Of a stretch of 52,863 bases of DNA, positions 1 to 8,100 are shown in pieces. Under the pieces are notes generated by a model. The model was given only the letters and a program-made list of their open reading frames with translations, had not been told where the DNA came from and searched no databases. The DNA comes from an uncultured Oscillospiraceae bacterium (GTDB taxonomy: Bacteria; Bacillota; Clostridia; Oscillospirales; Acutalibacteraceae): the NCBI GenBank assembly GCA_949283785.1, contig CASDTR010000040.1, forward strand, positions 1-52,863, read 5' to 3'. Positions within the stretch are counted from its first letter, which is position 1, and every line of letters begins with the position of its first letter. The position numbers and the translations under genes were made by a program.

Positions 1-300
1 AGTCTAAAAGGCTGATATATCACCCTCACAGCATAAACGCTTTACTACCGACGAATTCTTTTCTCCGGCCGTCGGTTTGGCTCTGCCAGCGTCCGCAGGT
101 TCACCGACGGCAGCTTGGAGGGCTTTATCTATCACCCTCAAAAGTGTAAACGTTTCACTGCCAACGAACACTTTTTTCCGGCCGTCGGTTTGGCTATGCC
201 AGCGTCCGCAGGTTCACCGACGGCAGCTTGGAGGGCTTTATTTTATCACCTTCAAAGTGTAAACGTTTCACTGCCAACGAACACTTTTTTCCGGCCGTCG
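1..300. repeat. 113-bp tandem repeat array
   Basis: Direct repeats with a 113-bp period: 71-183 and 184-296 are nearly identical (positions 71-113 and 184-226 differ at one base). Positions 1-70 are a diverged partial copy, and a fourth copy stops after a few bases at about 300. Each unit holds an inverted repeat, CCGTCGGT (69-76, 182-189) with ACCGACGG (103-110, 216-223), and a stretch starting AAAGTGT and ending ACACTTTTTT that could fold as a short terminator-like hairpin. The open frames across it are short and carry no recognisable domain, so I treat it as non-coding. The array may extend left of the window. Confidence 0.85.
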
Positions 301-377
301 GGTGATATTTGTTGTAATTGGCGTATTTTTCTTTACACTTTGGCTTGTTCAATCGCAGGCGGTTATAGTTGTTCACT

Positions 378-421
378 GCTGCCAGACGGTGTGCGTCTTG
401 CGTGCAGGCTCAGCCTGCTGC
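378..421 (+). repeat. 44-nt dispersed repeat, copy 1
   Basis: This segment matches the reverse complement of 30125-30168 at 38 of 44 positions, including an uninterrupted TTGCGTGCAGGCTCAGC. Both copies are intergenic. It probably belongs to a larger decayed intergenic repeat family; nothing in it looks coding. Confidence 0.6.
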
Positions 422-429
422 CTGTTCGT

Positions 430-465
430 AAAAAGAAAAAAAGCCTGTATGAAATCATACAGGCT
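430..465 (-). terminator. rho-independent terminator of tRNA-Val
   Basis: On the minus strand, AAGCCTGTATGA pairs perfectly with TCATACAGGCTT and is followed by seven T, a C and five more T. It lies directly downstream of the CCA end of the tRNA gene. Confidence 0.9.
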
Positions 466-467
466 TT

Positions 468-543
468 TGGTGGACGTTAACGGACTTGAACCGCTGACCC
501 TTTGCACGTCAAGCAAATGCTCTTCCAACTGAGCTAAACGTCC
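468..543 (-). tRNA. tRNA-Val (anticodon GAC)
   Basis: The minus strand folds as a canonical 76-nt tRNA. It has a 7-bp acceptor stem (GGACGTT with AACGTCC), T8, a D arm (GCTC/GAGC), an anticodon stem TTTGC/GCAAA around the loop TTGACGT, a T arm AGCGG/CCGTT around TTCAAGT, discriminator A and an encoded CCA. Loop positions 34-36 read GAC, which decodes GUC valine. It has its own promoter and terminator, so it is probably a single-gene transcript. Confidence 0.96.
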
Positions 544-563
544 ATCGCACAAATGCAAGAGAA

Positions 564-592
564 ATTATAACCTGAGAAAAGCAAAAAGTCAA
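564..592 (-). promoter_or_regulatory. sigma-A type promoter of tRNA-Val
   Basis: Minus strand: TTGACT (587-592), 17-bp spacer, TATAAT (564-569), about 20 bp before the tRNA 5' end. Near-consensus, as expected for a stable RNA. Confidence 0.88.
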
Positions 593-602
593 GAGTATTT
601 TT

Positions 603-1427
603 TTAAAACACAACCTCATTAAAATATTTTTTTATGATTTCGGGAAGAACCTCTGCCCTCACATACCTGCGGTACGCTTTTTCTTCTTCGCAGATATTAT
701 CCGAAAAAAGGGATTTCTTTAAAAGCACATTGTCGGAAACCTGCATAAGGGCAGCCGCCGATATACCCGCCGCCTTCGCACTTCCGAAAAAGGCTGCCGA
801 TTCCATATCGACACTGTTGCAGCCGTGCTTTATCATTTTTTCAATATATCCCCCTTGGGCTGCTATGGTATCTGCGCAAAATGTTTCTCCGAAATGGCAT
901 TTTACACTTGCGCTGCGGCAGCAGTTTTCGGTAACGGCGGCCAATCTCTTAAATGCGCCGCTGTTCGGATACGTTTTTTCCCCGAACACGTCCGCCAAGT
1001 CCCTTTCGGAAGAAATATATCTGCTTGCCCCGTCGCCGCAGACACAGTATCGGGGAATTAAAATATCGCCTATTCCGAATTTTTCAGACAGAGCCCCCAC
1101 GGAGCTGAGAAAGAGAATATTTTTACATTCTGTCATGCCCAGCAGCAGTACTGCGTCGAGGACTACGGACGCACCGTATCCCGTTTTCACATATGTTATT
1201 TTTGAATTGCCGCAGGGGATATTCCATACTTTAAATCCGAACAGAGGACTCGACTTCGCTATCTTCTCCCCTCTGTCCATACCGAATACCCTCCCGGGAT
1301 TCCAGCCGGGAGATATTACTGCGTTTTCGCATATCTTTTCTTTCGGAATACCAAAGGCTCTTTCAAAAATCTTTTCGGTAGTATTCCCGTTTTCCGTTAT
1401 ATAAGTTAAAAAGCTGCCGTATTCCAC
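603..1427 (-). CDS. nucleoside phosphorylase, PNP/UDP family
   Basis: A 274-residue protein of the purine nucleoside/uridine phosphorylase superfamily, which splits nucleosides with phosphate into base and ribose-1-phosphate for nucleotide salvage in the cytoplasm. The family signature is the late motif VDMESAAFF, whose Met-Glu contacts ribose; before it are FLSSVGALSEKFGIGDIL and a GDGASRY loop. I chose GTG at 1427 because AGGGGG sits about seven bases before it and a promoter lies just upstream. An upstream GTG at 1478 would add 17 residues but has no ribosome binding site and would overlap the promoter. Substrate (purine, uridine or methylthioadenosine) cannot be fixed from sequence alone. 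It stands alone between two terminators. Confidence 0.85.
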   Translation of the reverse strand: MEYGSFLTYITENGNTTEKIFERAFGIPKEKICENAVISPGWNPGRVFGMDRGEKIAKSSPLFGFKVWNIPCGNSKITYVKTGYGASVVLDAVLLLGMTECKNILFLSSVGALSEKFGIGDILIPRYCVCGDGASRYISSERDLADVFGEKTYPNSGAFKRLAAVTENCCRSASVKCHFGETFCADTIAAQGGYIEKMIKHGCNSVDMESAAFFGSAKAAGISAAALMQVSDNVLLKKSLFSDNICEEEKAYRRYVRAEVLPEIIKKYFNEVVF

Positions 1428-1452
1428 CGTGTTTCCCCCTGCTGCCGAGCAT

Positions 1453-1482
1453 ATTATCAGACAGCAAAAGTATATCACACAA
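1453..1482 (-). promoter_or_regulatory. probable promoter of the nucleoside phosphorylase
   Basis: Minus strand: TTGTGT (1477-1482), 18-bp spacer, GATAAT (1453-1458), about 25 bp before the chosen GTG start. The -35 is weak. Confidence 0.5.
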
Positions 1483-1507
1483 GCGCAGGCCGCCGCAAAT
1501 CATCGGA

Positions 1508-1540
1508 TAAAAAAGCAGCCTGCCGCCTCAGGCGGCAGGT
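1508..1540 (-). terminator. rho-independent terminator after the 1565-3645 unit
   Basis: Minus strand: CCTGCCGCC pairs with GGCGGCAGG around a 3-nt loop, followed closely by TGCTTTTTTA. It lies 25 bp downstream of the stop of the small membrane protein gene. Confidence 0.88.
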
Positions 1541-1564
1541 CAACTTACTGTTCGGCAAAAGCAT

Positions 1565-2092
1565 TTACACAAACAAGACTCCCATAAGAGGGAAACAGTA
1601 CATCGCAATTGCGCTTGTGATAAAGGTTATGCCGTATGTGTTAAGGTATGCTCCTGCATAAATGATTGCGTAAAGAGGAGCGGCGATGATTTTGATAAAG
1701 ATGTTTTTATCGCTGCCGTAAACGCCCTCCCACATGGCCATGGCGTCGTCGATAAGAGGGAACAGGTTTGTAAGGAAGGATATTCCAAGCCACAGCAGCA
1801 CATAGTGATACCACTGCTCGCCGCCTGTAAAGAAGATCCTTATTACTGCGGGGATGCCTATGGCGAAACCTAAAAAGAGGTTAAAGAGCATTGGGAAAAA
1901 GCAGAAAAGGAACTGCCTTGCCGCCGTAGGCATAAATTCGTGGTCAACGTGGCCGCACATTTCTCCTCGGCTGAAATAATGGTTGTCGTCAACGGGACAG
2001 TCGTATGTCCTGCACATGATGTGCTCCCAGTATCCGTGAAGGTAAGCTCCCGGGAAAGTGAGTATTTTAATTATAAATCCTACCATGTTCAA
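1565..2092 (-). CDS. conserved multi-pass membrane protein of unknown function
   Basis: 175 residues with about three or four hydrophobic segments (roughly 58-85, 93-112, 133-152 and 153-175). Near the N-terminus is HGYWEHIMCR, with a histidine, glutamate and histidine close together, and a second acidic pair follows at PLIDDAM. The spacing is not a standard HExxH zincin motif, so metal binding is only a possibility. The start is TTG at 2092, nine bases after GGAGG and overlapping the upstream stop by 4 nt (TTGA), which implies translational coupling to the TPR/zinc-ribbon protein. An ATG two codons in is the alternative. I do not recognise the family. Confidence 0.7.
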   Translation of the reverse strand: MNMVGFIIKILTFPGAYLHGYWEHIMCRTYDCPVDDNHYFSRGEMCGHVDHEFMPTAARQFLFCFFPMLFNLFLGFAIGIPAVIRIFFTGGEQWYHYVLLWLGISFLTNLFPLIDDAMAMWEGVYGSDKNIFIKIIAAPLYAIIYAGAYLNTYGITFITSAIAMYCFPLMGVLFV

Positions 2093-3645
2093 TCGAGCTC
2101 GCCTCCGTCCTCAAGAAATATCTGTTCAAGGGTTGTTTTACCCGCTTTGAAGTTTGTAACATCCGTAAGATATTCGTAGCCGTAGTTTTCCAGGAACTCC
2201 TGAGTTTCGGCGTACTTTTCATCGTCGCCGTTGAGGATATAGCAGATTCCCAGAAGATTCGTGCTGTCAACGGACCGGTAAGTGTTCTGGGATTTTTCAG
2301 CGTACTCTATACCCTCGTCGGTCTTACCCGCAAGGAGACATGCCACGCTGTGCTGACGGTAAATCTCACCCAGAGCGTAAGTGTTTGTCACTCCGTCGCC
2401 GCCCTCGCTGCCGTTAAAGATTTTCGCTGCCGCCTCAGCCTCGTCAATGGCCTTCTCGTAATCCTTGTTCATTCTGGCGTTATATATCCTTATGATATAT
2501 GCGTCGGCCGATTCCTTATCGAGTTCAAGCATCCTGTCACAAATCTCCAGAGCACCCTCGGAATCTCCCGCTCCAACCTTGAGAGTGGCGAGTTTCGGCA
2601 GGAACAGCCACGGATATTCGTTTATATAATCCTCGTTTTCGGAGATTATGGCAACAAGCTCGTCGTTGCTCTTTGATGCACGAGCAGCCGCATAGTAACG
2701 GTAATACTGTATGATGGCGGGATCGTAATCCTCGCTTTCGGCAAGCTCGCCGAGAGCGGCAGCCGCTGCATCGTAATCAACATTTCCGTCGTCATCGGTT
2801 GCGTCGTCCACCGCCTGAGCGGCATATGTGGAGGTGAGGTTGAGCTTCTCGCTCTTTTTGTACAGCTTCTCAAGATATGAATTCACGGGCTTGCTCAGAG
2901 TGTCCTCATCATATCCCATCTGAGCGAGCATCTGAGAGGTGTACATTATCATTTCGCCCTTTTCATAGCATTTAAACAGATTCTTGACCACATATCCTCT
3001 GTCGTTCCCCGTGGAAACGGCAAGATAATAGGCATCCATGGCCGAGGTATATTTTCTGTCCATTCTCAGTGCGTCAGCTTCCAGAACGGTCTTAAAACTG
3101 TCTGATGATTCAGCGAAATCGCGGCCTGCAAAAATCATTACCGCAACGGCGATAGCAAAAAGCAGTGTGCCCAGCCATCTCACATGGGTTTTAAGGCGCG
3201 CACTCTCACATTCCTCGCAGTAATCGCTTACATATTCGCCGTTTTCATCGGTCCTGCGCTCATTCTTTCCGCAGCGGATACAAAGAGACTCATCAAGCTC
3301 CTCCGCCTCGCCCTTGCTTTCAGGCCCTTTTTCGGCGGTGTCACTCTCCTGTTCTGCTTTGTCTGAACGTTCAGGAGCTTTCACTCCCTCAACTGCCGCG
3401 CCTACCGTTGCAAGATTATCCCAGTCGGAAATGGAGCCGCTTTTCTCCGTCTGCGCCTTTGCTTTGTCGAGCTCCTTCTGGAACAGGGCTGCCAGCTCCT
3501 CGAGTTCCTCCTTTTCGCTCTTGGACTCTTTCGGCTCAGAGCTATCGGAAGATACGGACTCCGTTCCCTCAGGAGAATCGGCCTTTACGTCCTGCTCCTC
3601 CTCGGGCAGCCCTTCGCCCTTTTCTTTTTCTTTAAAATCTGACAA
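2089..3645 (-). CDS. zinc-ribbon, single-pass TPR-like membrane protein
   Basis: 518 residues. The first 115 are highly charged (Glu, Ser, Lys) and low in complexity. A four-cysteine ribbon follows (C122, C125, C143, C146), then one transmembrane helix at about 156-174, then about 340 helical residues organised like tetratricopeptide repeats (for example the stretch around ALEICDRMLELDKESADAY). The layout suggests cytoplasmic N-terminus and external TPR domain acting as a scaffold for other proteins; partners are unknown. Translation starts at TTG, seven bases after GGAGG. It is the first gene of a two-gene unit with the membrane protein at 1565-2092. Confidence 0.75.
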   Translation of the reverse strand: MSDFKEKEKGEGLPEEEQDVKADSPEGTESVSSDSSEPKESKSEKEELEELAALFQKELDKAKAQTEKSGSISDWDNLATVGAAVEGVKAPERSDKAEQESDTAEKGPESKGEAEELDESLCIRCGKNERRTDENGEYVSDYCEECESARLKTHVRWLGTLLFAIAVAVMIFAGRDFAESSDSFKTVLEADALRMDRKYTSAMDAYYLAVSTGNDRGYVVKNLFKCYEKGEMIMYTSQMLAQMGYDEDTLSKPVNSYLEKLYKKSEKLNLTSTYAAQAVDDATDDDGNVDYDAAAAALGELAESEDYDPAIIQYYRYYAAARASKSNDELVAIISENEDYINEYPWLFLPKLATLKVGAGDSEGALEICDRMLELDKESADAYIIRIYNARMNKDYEKAIDEAEAAAKIFNGSEGGDGVTNTYALGEIYRQHSVACLLAGKTDEGIEYAEKSQNTYRSVDSTNLLGICYILNGDDEKYAETQEFLENYGYEYLTDVTNFKAGKTTLEQIFLEDGGELD

Positions 3646-3700
3646 GGAAATACCTCCCTTAATTGGATTGTGTTTACAAATTTAAATTAATCGCTTTTAC

Positions 3701-3729
3701 ATTTTATCACGGGAAAGAGCCGATTTCAA
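3701..3729 (-). promoter_or_regulatory. promoter of the TPR/zinc-ribbon unit
   Basis: Minus strand: TTGAAA (3724-3729), 17-bp spacer, TAAAAT (3701-3706), giving a leader of roughly 55 nt. Confidence 0.7.
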
Positions 3730-3765
3730 ACTTTTCGTCCATTGTTTACAAACTCACAACAAAAT

Positions 3766-4524
3766 TCACAAATTCAAAACAACTTCCACAGGGCAGTGGT
3801 CGGAGCCGAAAATCTCGGGATGTATGGAGGCTGAAACAAGATGCTCCTTCATGCTCTCGGAAACACAGAAATAGTCGATGCGCCATCCCGCATTGTTCTT
3901 TCGGGCGTTGAACATGTAGGACCACCATGAATAGGCCCCTTCAAGGTCGGGATAGAAATATCTGAAGGAATCCGTAAATCCCGCCTCAAGGAATTTTGTA
4001 AACTTCTCCCTTTCCTCGTCGGAAAAACCCGCGTTACCTCTGTTGGTCTTGGGATTTTTTAAATCTATCTCATTGTGGGCAACGTTCATATCCCCGCACA
4101 CCACAACTCCCTTTTTCTCCGCAAGCCCCGCCGCATACATGCGGAAAGCGTCGTCCCACTTCATTCTGTAATCGAGCCTTGCCAGCTCCCGCTGTGCGTT
4201 GGGTGTATATACATTTATAAGATAATACTCAGGAAACTCCAAGGTTATTACTCGGCCTTCATTGTCCGTAAGGAGCTCTCCAAGTCCGCAGTTTACGGAA
4301 ATCGGTTCCTCCTTTGTGAATACAGCCGTACCCGAGTACCCCTTTTTCTCGGCGTAATTCCAGAAGCGGAAATATCCGTCCTCGGGCATTCGTAGCTGTC
4401 CCTCCTGCAATTTGGTCTCCTGTATGCATATGACGTCCGGATCCAGAGAAGCCATGGCCTCGAAAAATCCTTTGCCCGCACAGGCTCTCAGTCCGTTTAC
4501 GTTCCACGATATAAGCTTTTTCAT
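3766..4524 (-). CDS. xth: exodeoxyribonuclease III
   Basis: 252 residues, the usual length for the ExoIII/AP-endonuclease family. It cleaves DNA 5' to abasic sites and removes nucleotides 3' to 5' in base-excision repair. Signatures run in order: ISWNVNGLRA at the N-terminus, CIQETKL with the metal-binding glutamate, the VYTPNAQ strand, CGDMNVAHNEIDL with catalytic Asp/Asn, the RIDYF motif and the terminal GSDHCPVE with the catalytic His. Every catalytic residue I can check is present. The start ATG follows AAGGAG by six bases. It is transcribed alone. Confidence 0.95.
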   Translation of the reverse strand: MKKLISWNVNGLRACAGKGFFEAMASLDPDVICIQETKLQEGQLRMPEDGYFRFWNYAEKKGYSGTAVFTKEEPISVNCGLGELLTDNEGRVITLEFPEYYLINVYTPNAQRELARLDYRMKWDDAFRMYAAGLAEKKGVVVCGDMNVAHNEIDLKNPKTNRGNAGFSDEEREKFTKFLEAGFTDSFRYFYPDLEGAYSWWSYMFNARKNNAGWRIDYFCVSESMKEHLVSASIHPEIFGSDHCPVEVVLNL

Positions 4525-4743
4525 AAAATTCTCCTTTCGTTGGATTTATTGATATTTTACCATAAAATGCTCCCGAACAAAAGGCGGATGCACGCTTTGT
4601 GCCAAATGAATGTGCCCGAACGCCCGAAACAAGGAAAGCGCGAAGATAAACATCCCTTTATTTTCGGCCGATATAAATATGAATACGCATACCTTCGGAC
4701 ACGGTTGCGGCGGAAAGCGCGAAGGCATCGGCAAACGACAGTC
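4525..4743. other. intergenic stretch with no recognised gene
   Basis: About 220 bp upstream of xth. I see no coding signal in either strand. A TAAAAT hexamer near 4555 on the minus strand could be the xth -10 box, but no good -35 is spaced correctly. Confidence 0.5.
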
Positions 4744-4787
4744 AAAACAGCAAAACAGCGGCAGAAACTCAAAGTTTCATGCCGCTG
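4744..4787 (-). terminator. terminator of the XRE regulator gene
   Basis: Minus strand: CAGCGGCATGAAAC pairs with GTTTCTGCCGCTG (one bulged T) and is followed by TTTTGCTGTTTT. It begins immediately after the stop codon at 4788. Confidence 0.85.
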
Positions 4788-5000
4788 CTATTTTTTGTCC
4801 GTAAGCCCCAATATGAAGTCAGTCGAGACTTTGTAATATTTGCTGAGTTTAATAAGGTACTCTATGGGGAGTCCTCTTTTGCCGTTTTCATACATTCCGT
4901 AAGCCTGCTTGGTGATGTTCAAAACGGCGGCAACATCTTCCTGCCTGAGATCGTGGTCAATTCTCAGATCATAGAGTCTTTTTGTATAGTTCACTTTCAT
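4788..5000 (-). CDS. XRE-family helix-turn-helix regulator
   Basis: A 70-residue single-domain HTH_3 protein. The core is RQEDVAAVLNITKQAYGMYE followed by a short helix and YYKVSTDFILGLTDKK, the standard Cro/CI-like ending. It is divergent from the surface operon starting at 5143. The shared 142-bp intergenic region carries two matching 19-bp palindromes, so it very likely controls that operon and perhaps itself; this is inferred from position. The ATG start is preceded by a modest GGGCGG. There is no ligand or dimerisation domain beyond the HTH. Confidence 0.9.
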   Translation of the reverse strand: MKVNYTKRLYDLRIDHDLRQEDVAAVLNITKQAYGMYENGKRGLPIEYLIKLSKYYKVSTDFILGLTDKK

Positions 5001-5045
5001 TCCGCCCTTCGGGACTAATGATACAATAAATTATTTCCCCACAAC

Positions 5046-5074
5046 TTGACAGTAAACAATTTGTTTATTATAAT
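5046..5074 (+). promoter_or_regulatory. consensus promoter of the dockerin/cohesin operon
   Basis: TTGACA (5046-5051), exactly 17 bp, TATAAT (5069-5074): a full consensus vegetative promoter. Such strength implies the operon must be held off by a repressor, consistent with the operator palindromes on and after it. Confidence 0.93.
5051..5069. promoter_or_regulatory. operator-like palindrome O1 in the promoter spacer
   Basis: AGTAAACAATTTGTTTATT is an imperfect 19-bp palindrome filling the whole space between the -35 and -10 boxes. A bound regulator would block RNA polymerase. It shares AGTAAACA and TTGTTTA with O2, whose centre lies 30 bp away. Confidence 0.75.
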
Positions 5075-5080
5075 CGGTTT

Positions 5081-5099
5081 AGTAAACATATTGTTTACT
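5081..5099. promoter_or_regulatory. operator-like palindrome O2
   Basis: AGTAAACATATTGTTTACT is a near-perfect 19-bp palindrome just downstream of the expected transcription start. Spacing to O1 is 30 bp, about three helical turns, so two dimers could sit on the same DNA face. Confidence 0.78.
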
Positions 5100-5142
5100 A
5101 GGCCTGTATATTTTAAAAAAGAAATATTTAAGGAGGATGAAA

Positions 5143-8100
5143 ATGAGAGCAAGAAAAGCAAAAACAAAACGTATTTTATCGCTCCTTCTGGCGCTGATGA
5201 TGATAATATCTGCGGCGCCTGTGAGCGGAATGAATGCCTTTGCGGCAGAAAGCGGGGATTATGAGTATCAGGTTTCCGAGGACAGTGTAGCTCAGACCGA
5301 TGAGCCCGCAATAACGCAGGACGCGGCGTATGAGGATGATGCTCAGGAAAGCGCTGCGCGAACGGAAAGCGGGAATTTCGAGTACGAAATCCTCTATGAC
5401 GGTACGGCGGAGATAACAGGATATAACGGCACCGCCTCAGACCTTGTAATCCCGTCGGAAATTGACGGGTATAAGGTTACGAGTATAGGATACTATGCGT
5501 TTAGGGATAATATGAACATAGTAAACGCAGAAATAGCTGAAGGTATAACAAAAATTGGTGAACACGCCTTCAGCGGCTGCGCAAATTTGAAAAACATTTC
5601 CGTTCCTGAAAGCGTAACTGATATAGAAATGTATGCTTTCGAAAATTGTACTTCTCTTGAAAGCATAACTATTCCGCACAGTGTTACCGAACTGAGCTTT
5701 TATGCTTTTGATGGATGCACCGCTCTTACAGCCATAACGGTGGATTCACAAAACACAAAATACGTTGATATTGACGGAGTGGTATTCAGCAAGGATATAA
5801 CAAAGCTCATTATTTTCCCTGAGGGAAAAGGCGGTAATTATTCTGTTCCGAACGGTACTGTATATATAGTTGATTCTGTTTTTAATGACAATATCAATTT
5901 GGAAAGGATAAGCATTCCTGCAACTGTCGCCGACTTGGGCAGTACCCCCTTCAGCGGATGTTCAGCTTTGGAATACATAAGTGTTGACGCTGCCAATACA
6001 AATTACAGCAGCGACAACGGAGCCTTACTAACAAAGGATAAGACAATTATAATTGATTATCCGGACGCAAAGTCAGGTTCTTATAATATTCCCAACACCG
6101 TAAAGAGGATAGAAAGCTATGCCTTTGAGAACGCCGTATTAAGCAAAGCAGTCATTCCCGAAAGCGTTAGAGAAATAGGCCGCCGTGCATTTGCTTATTG
6201 TTCATCTTTGGCGGATGTCGACATTGCTGATAATGTTGAATCCATTGAAGCAAAAGCTTTTTACAAGACGGCTTGTTATGCGAATCAGAATAACTGGGAA
6301 AACGGGATTTTTTATTTAGGAAATTACTTATTAGATGTCCAGGATTATACTATTGGTTCTATTGAGACTTATTCTATGTGCGGTCGTATTTCCGCACCGA
6401 TAAATATCAAAGACGGCACAAAACTAATTGCCGATTCAGCGTTTGACTTTACAATAATCGACAGTGATTCGGATGTTGATATAGTTATTCCGGACAGTGT
6501 AGTTACAATAGGCGACCGAGCTTTTGCTTCGCTTTTTATGTCTTCAAATCTTTTGATTAACGTTACCGTACCGGCAAGCGTAAAAAACATGGGTGATGAT
6601 GTTTTTACAGGAAACATTAAATTACAGGATATATCATCTGGACTTGGAGCTATAATTGGCTCCATATTAGAAGATATGGACTCATCCCTTGGCAGCATCA
6701 CTTTTTTAGGCGATGTGGGAAACATTGATTCAGGAATGTTCTATAAGTGCAATTCTCTTAAATCAATTGATTTTAAAGGAAATGTGGGCAATATAACTGA
6801 CTCCGCATTTTCATCTTTATCATCTCTTGAAACGGTTTCATTTTCCGGAACGGCTGAGGAGATAGGTTCGGTATTCAGCGGATGTACATCCCTCAAAAAT
6901 GTAGTGCTTCCGTATAACTTAACTTCTGTTCCCGACTATATGTTTAACGGCTGCACTTCTCTGGAAACAATAACGATTCCGTCGGGCGTTGAAAAAATCG
7001 GAGATTATGCATTCACAGATTGTTCTTCATTGTCCGACATAACCTTACCCGACGGAGTTACATATATCGGAAAGGCAGTTTTGGATAATACGGCGTATTA
7101 TAACGAGCCGTCCAACTGGCAGGACGGAGAGCTGTATGTCGGTAATTATTTAATCAAGGTTTCAAATGAGCTGTCCGGTAAATATGAGGTAAAGGACAGC
7201 GTAAAGGCAATTGCGGCAGATGTATTTACGGGCTGTGCAAATCTTACAGAGATAGTACTTCCGCAGAGTATGCTTGTCATCCCCGACAGCTTTTTTTACG
7301 GATGCTCTTCTCTGAAAAGCGTATCCATTCCCGAAAGCGTAACCCAAATAAACGGACTGGCTTTTGCCAATTGCTCATCGCTTAAAGAAATCCATATTCC
7401 GAACGGCGTTTCTTATATAGGTTCGTATGCCTTCAGCGGATGTTCTGCTTTAGCTGATTTTGAAATCCCTGAAAGCGTAACTTACCTGGGAAGCGACGTA
7501 TTTATCGGTACAGCTTATTATAATGACCCGTCAAACTGGAATGACGGAATACTTTATATTGACAATTGCCTTGTTTCCGTTTCGGAAAATTTTGAGGGCA
7601 TATGCAGTATTAATAATAACATCAAGGTAATAGCTGACGGAGTGTTTTCATACAATGACAAAATCACGGGAGTAGAGCTTCCCGATAATATAAAAACTAT
7701 TCCCGACTATATGTTTGTCGGATGTGATTCTTTAAAGACAGTCAGCATCCCCGAAGGCGTTAAGGAGATAGGAGAGGAAGCTTTTGACGGCTGTTCTGTT
7801 CTTGAATCAATTATCCTGCCGGACAGTGTGGAGAATATCGGAGCTTTGGCCTTTGCAAACTGCGAGGCTGTCGTGTCGGTTATGATACCCGATTCTGTTA
7901 CTAACATAGATTATTGCGCGTTCGGATATACGGGAAATCCGGCAAAGGGCACAGACCCTGTCCCCGGCTTTAAGATCTACGGCTACGCAGGCACGGCCGC
8001 CGAAACCTATGCAAAGGAAAACGGCTTTGAATTCATAGCCCTTGATAAAAAAGTCGACAGCGCCACGGGCATTTCCGTTGCCGAAAAGGAGCTGAACATT

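Noticed and set aside
1-300. CRISPR array
   Set aside because: Units are long (113 bp) and contiguous with no unique spacers, and no cas gene is present.
77-480. Open frames across the tandem repeat
   Set aside because: They owe their length to the 113-bp repeat, have no domain or good start context, and run into the tRNA terminator.
1428-1478. Longer start of the nucleoside phosphorylase (GTG 1478)
   Set aside because: No ribosome binding site and it would overlap the promoter; GTG 1427 has AGGGGG at proper spacing.
4778-5020. Plus-strand frame opposite the XRE gene
   Set aside because: It is a shadow; the minus-strand protein has a complete helix-turn-helix domain and its own terminator.
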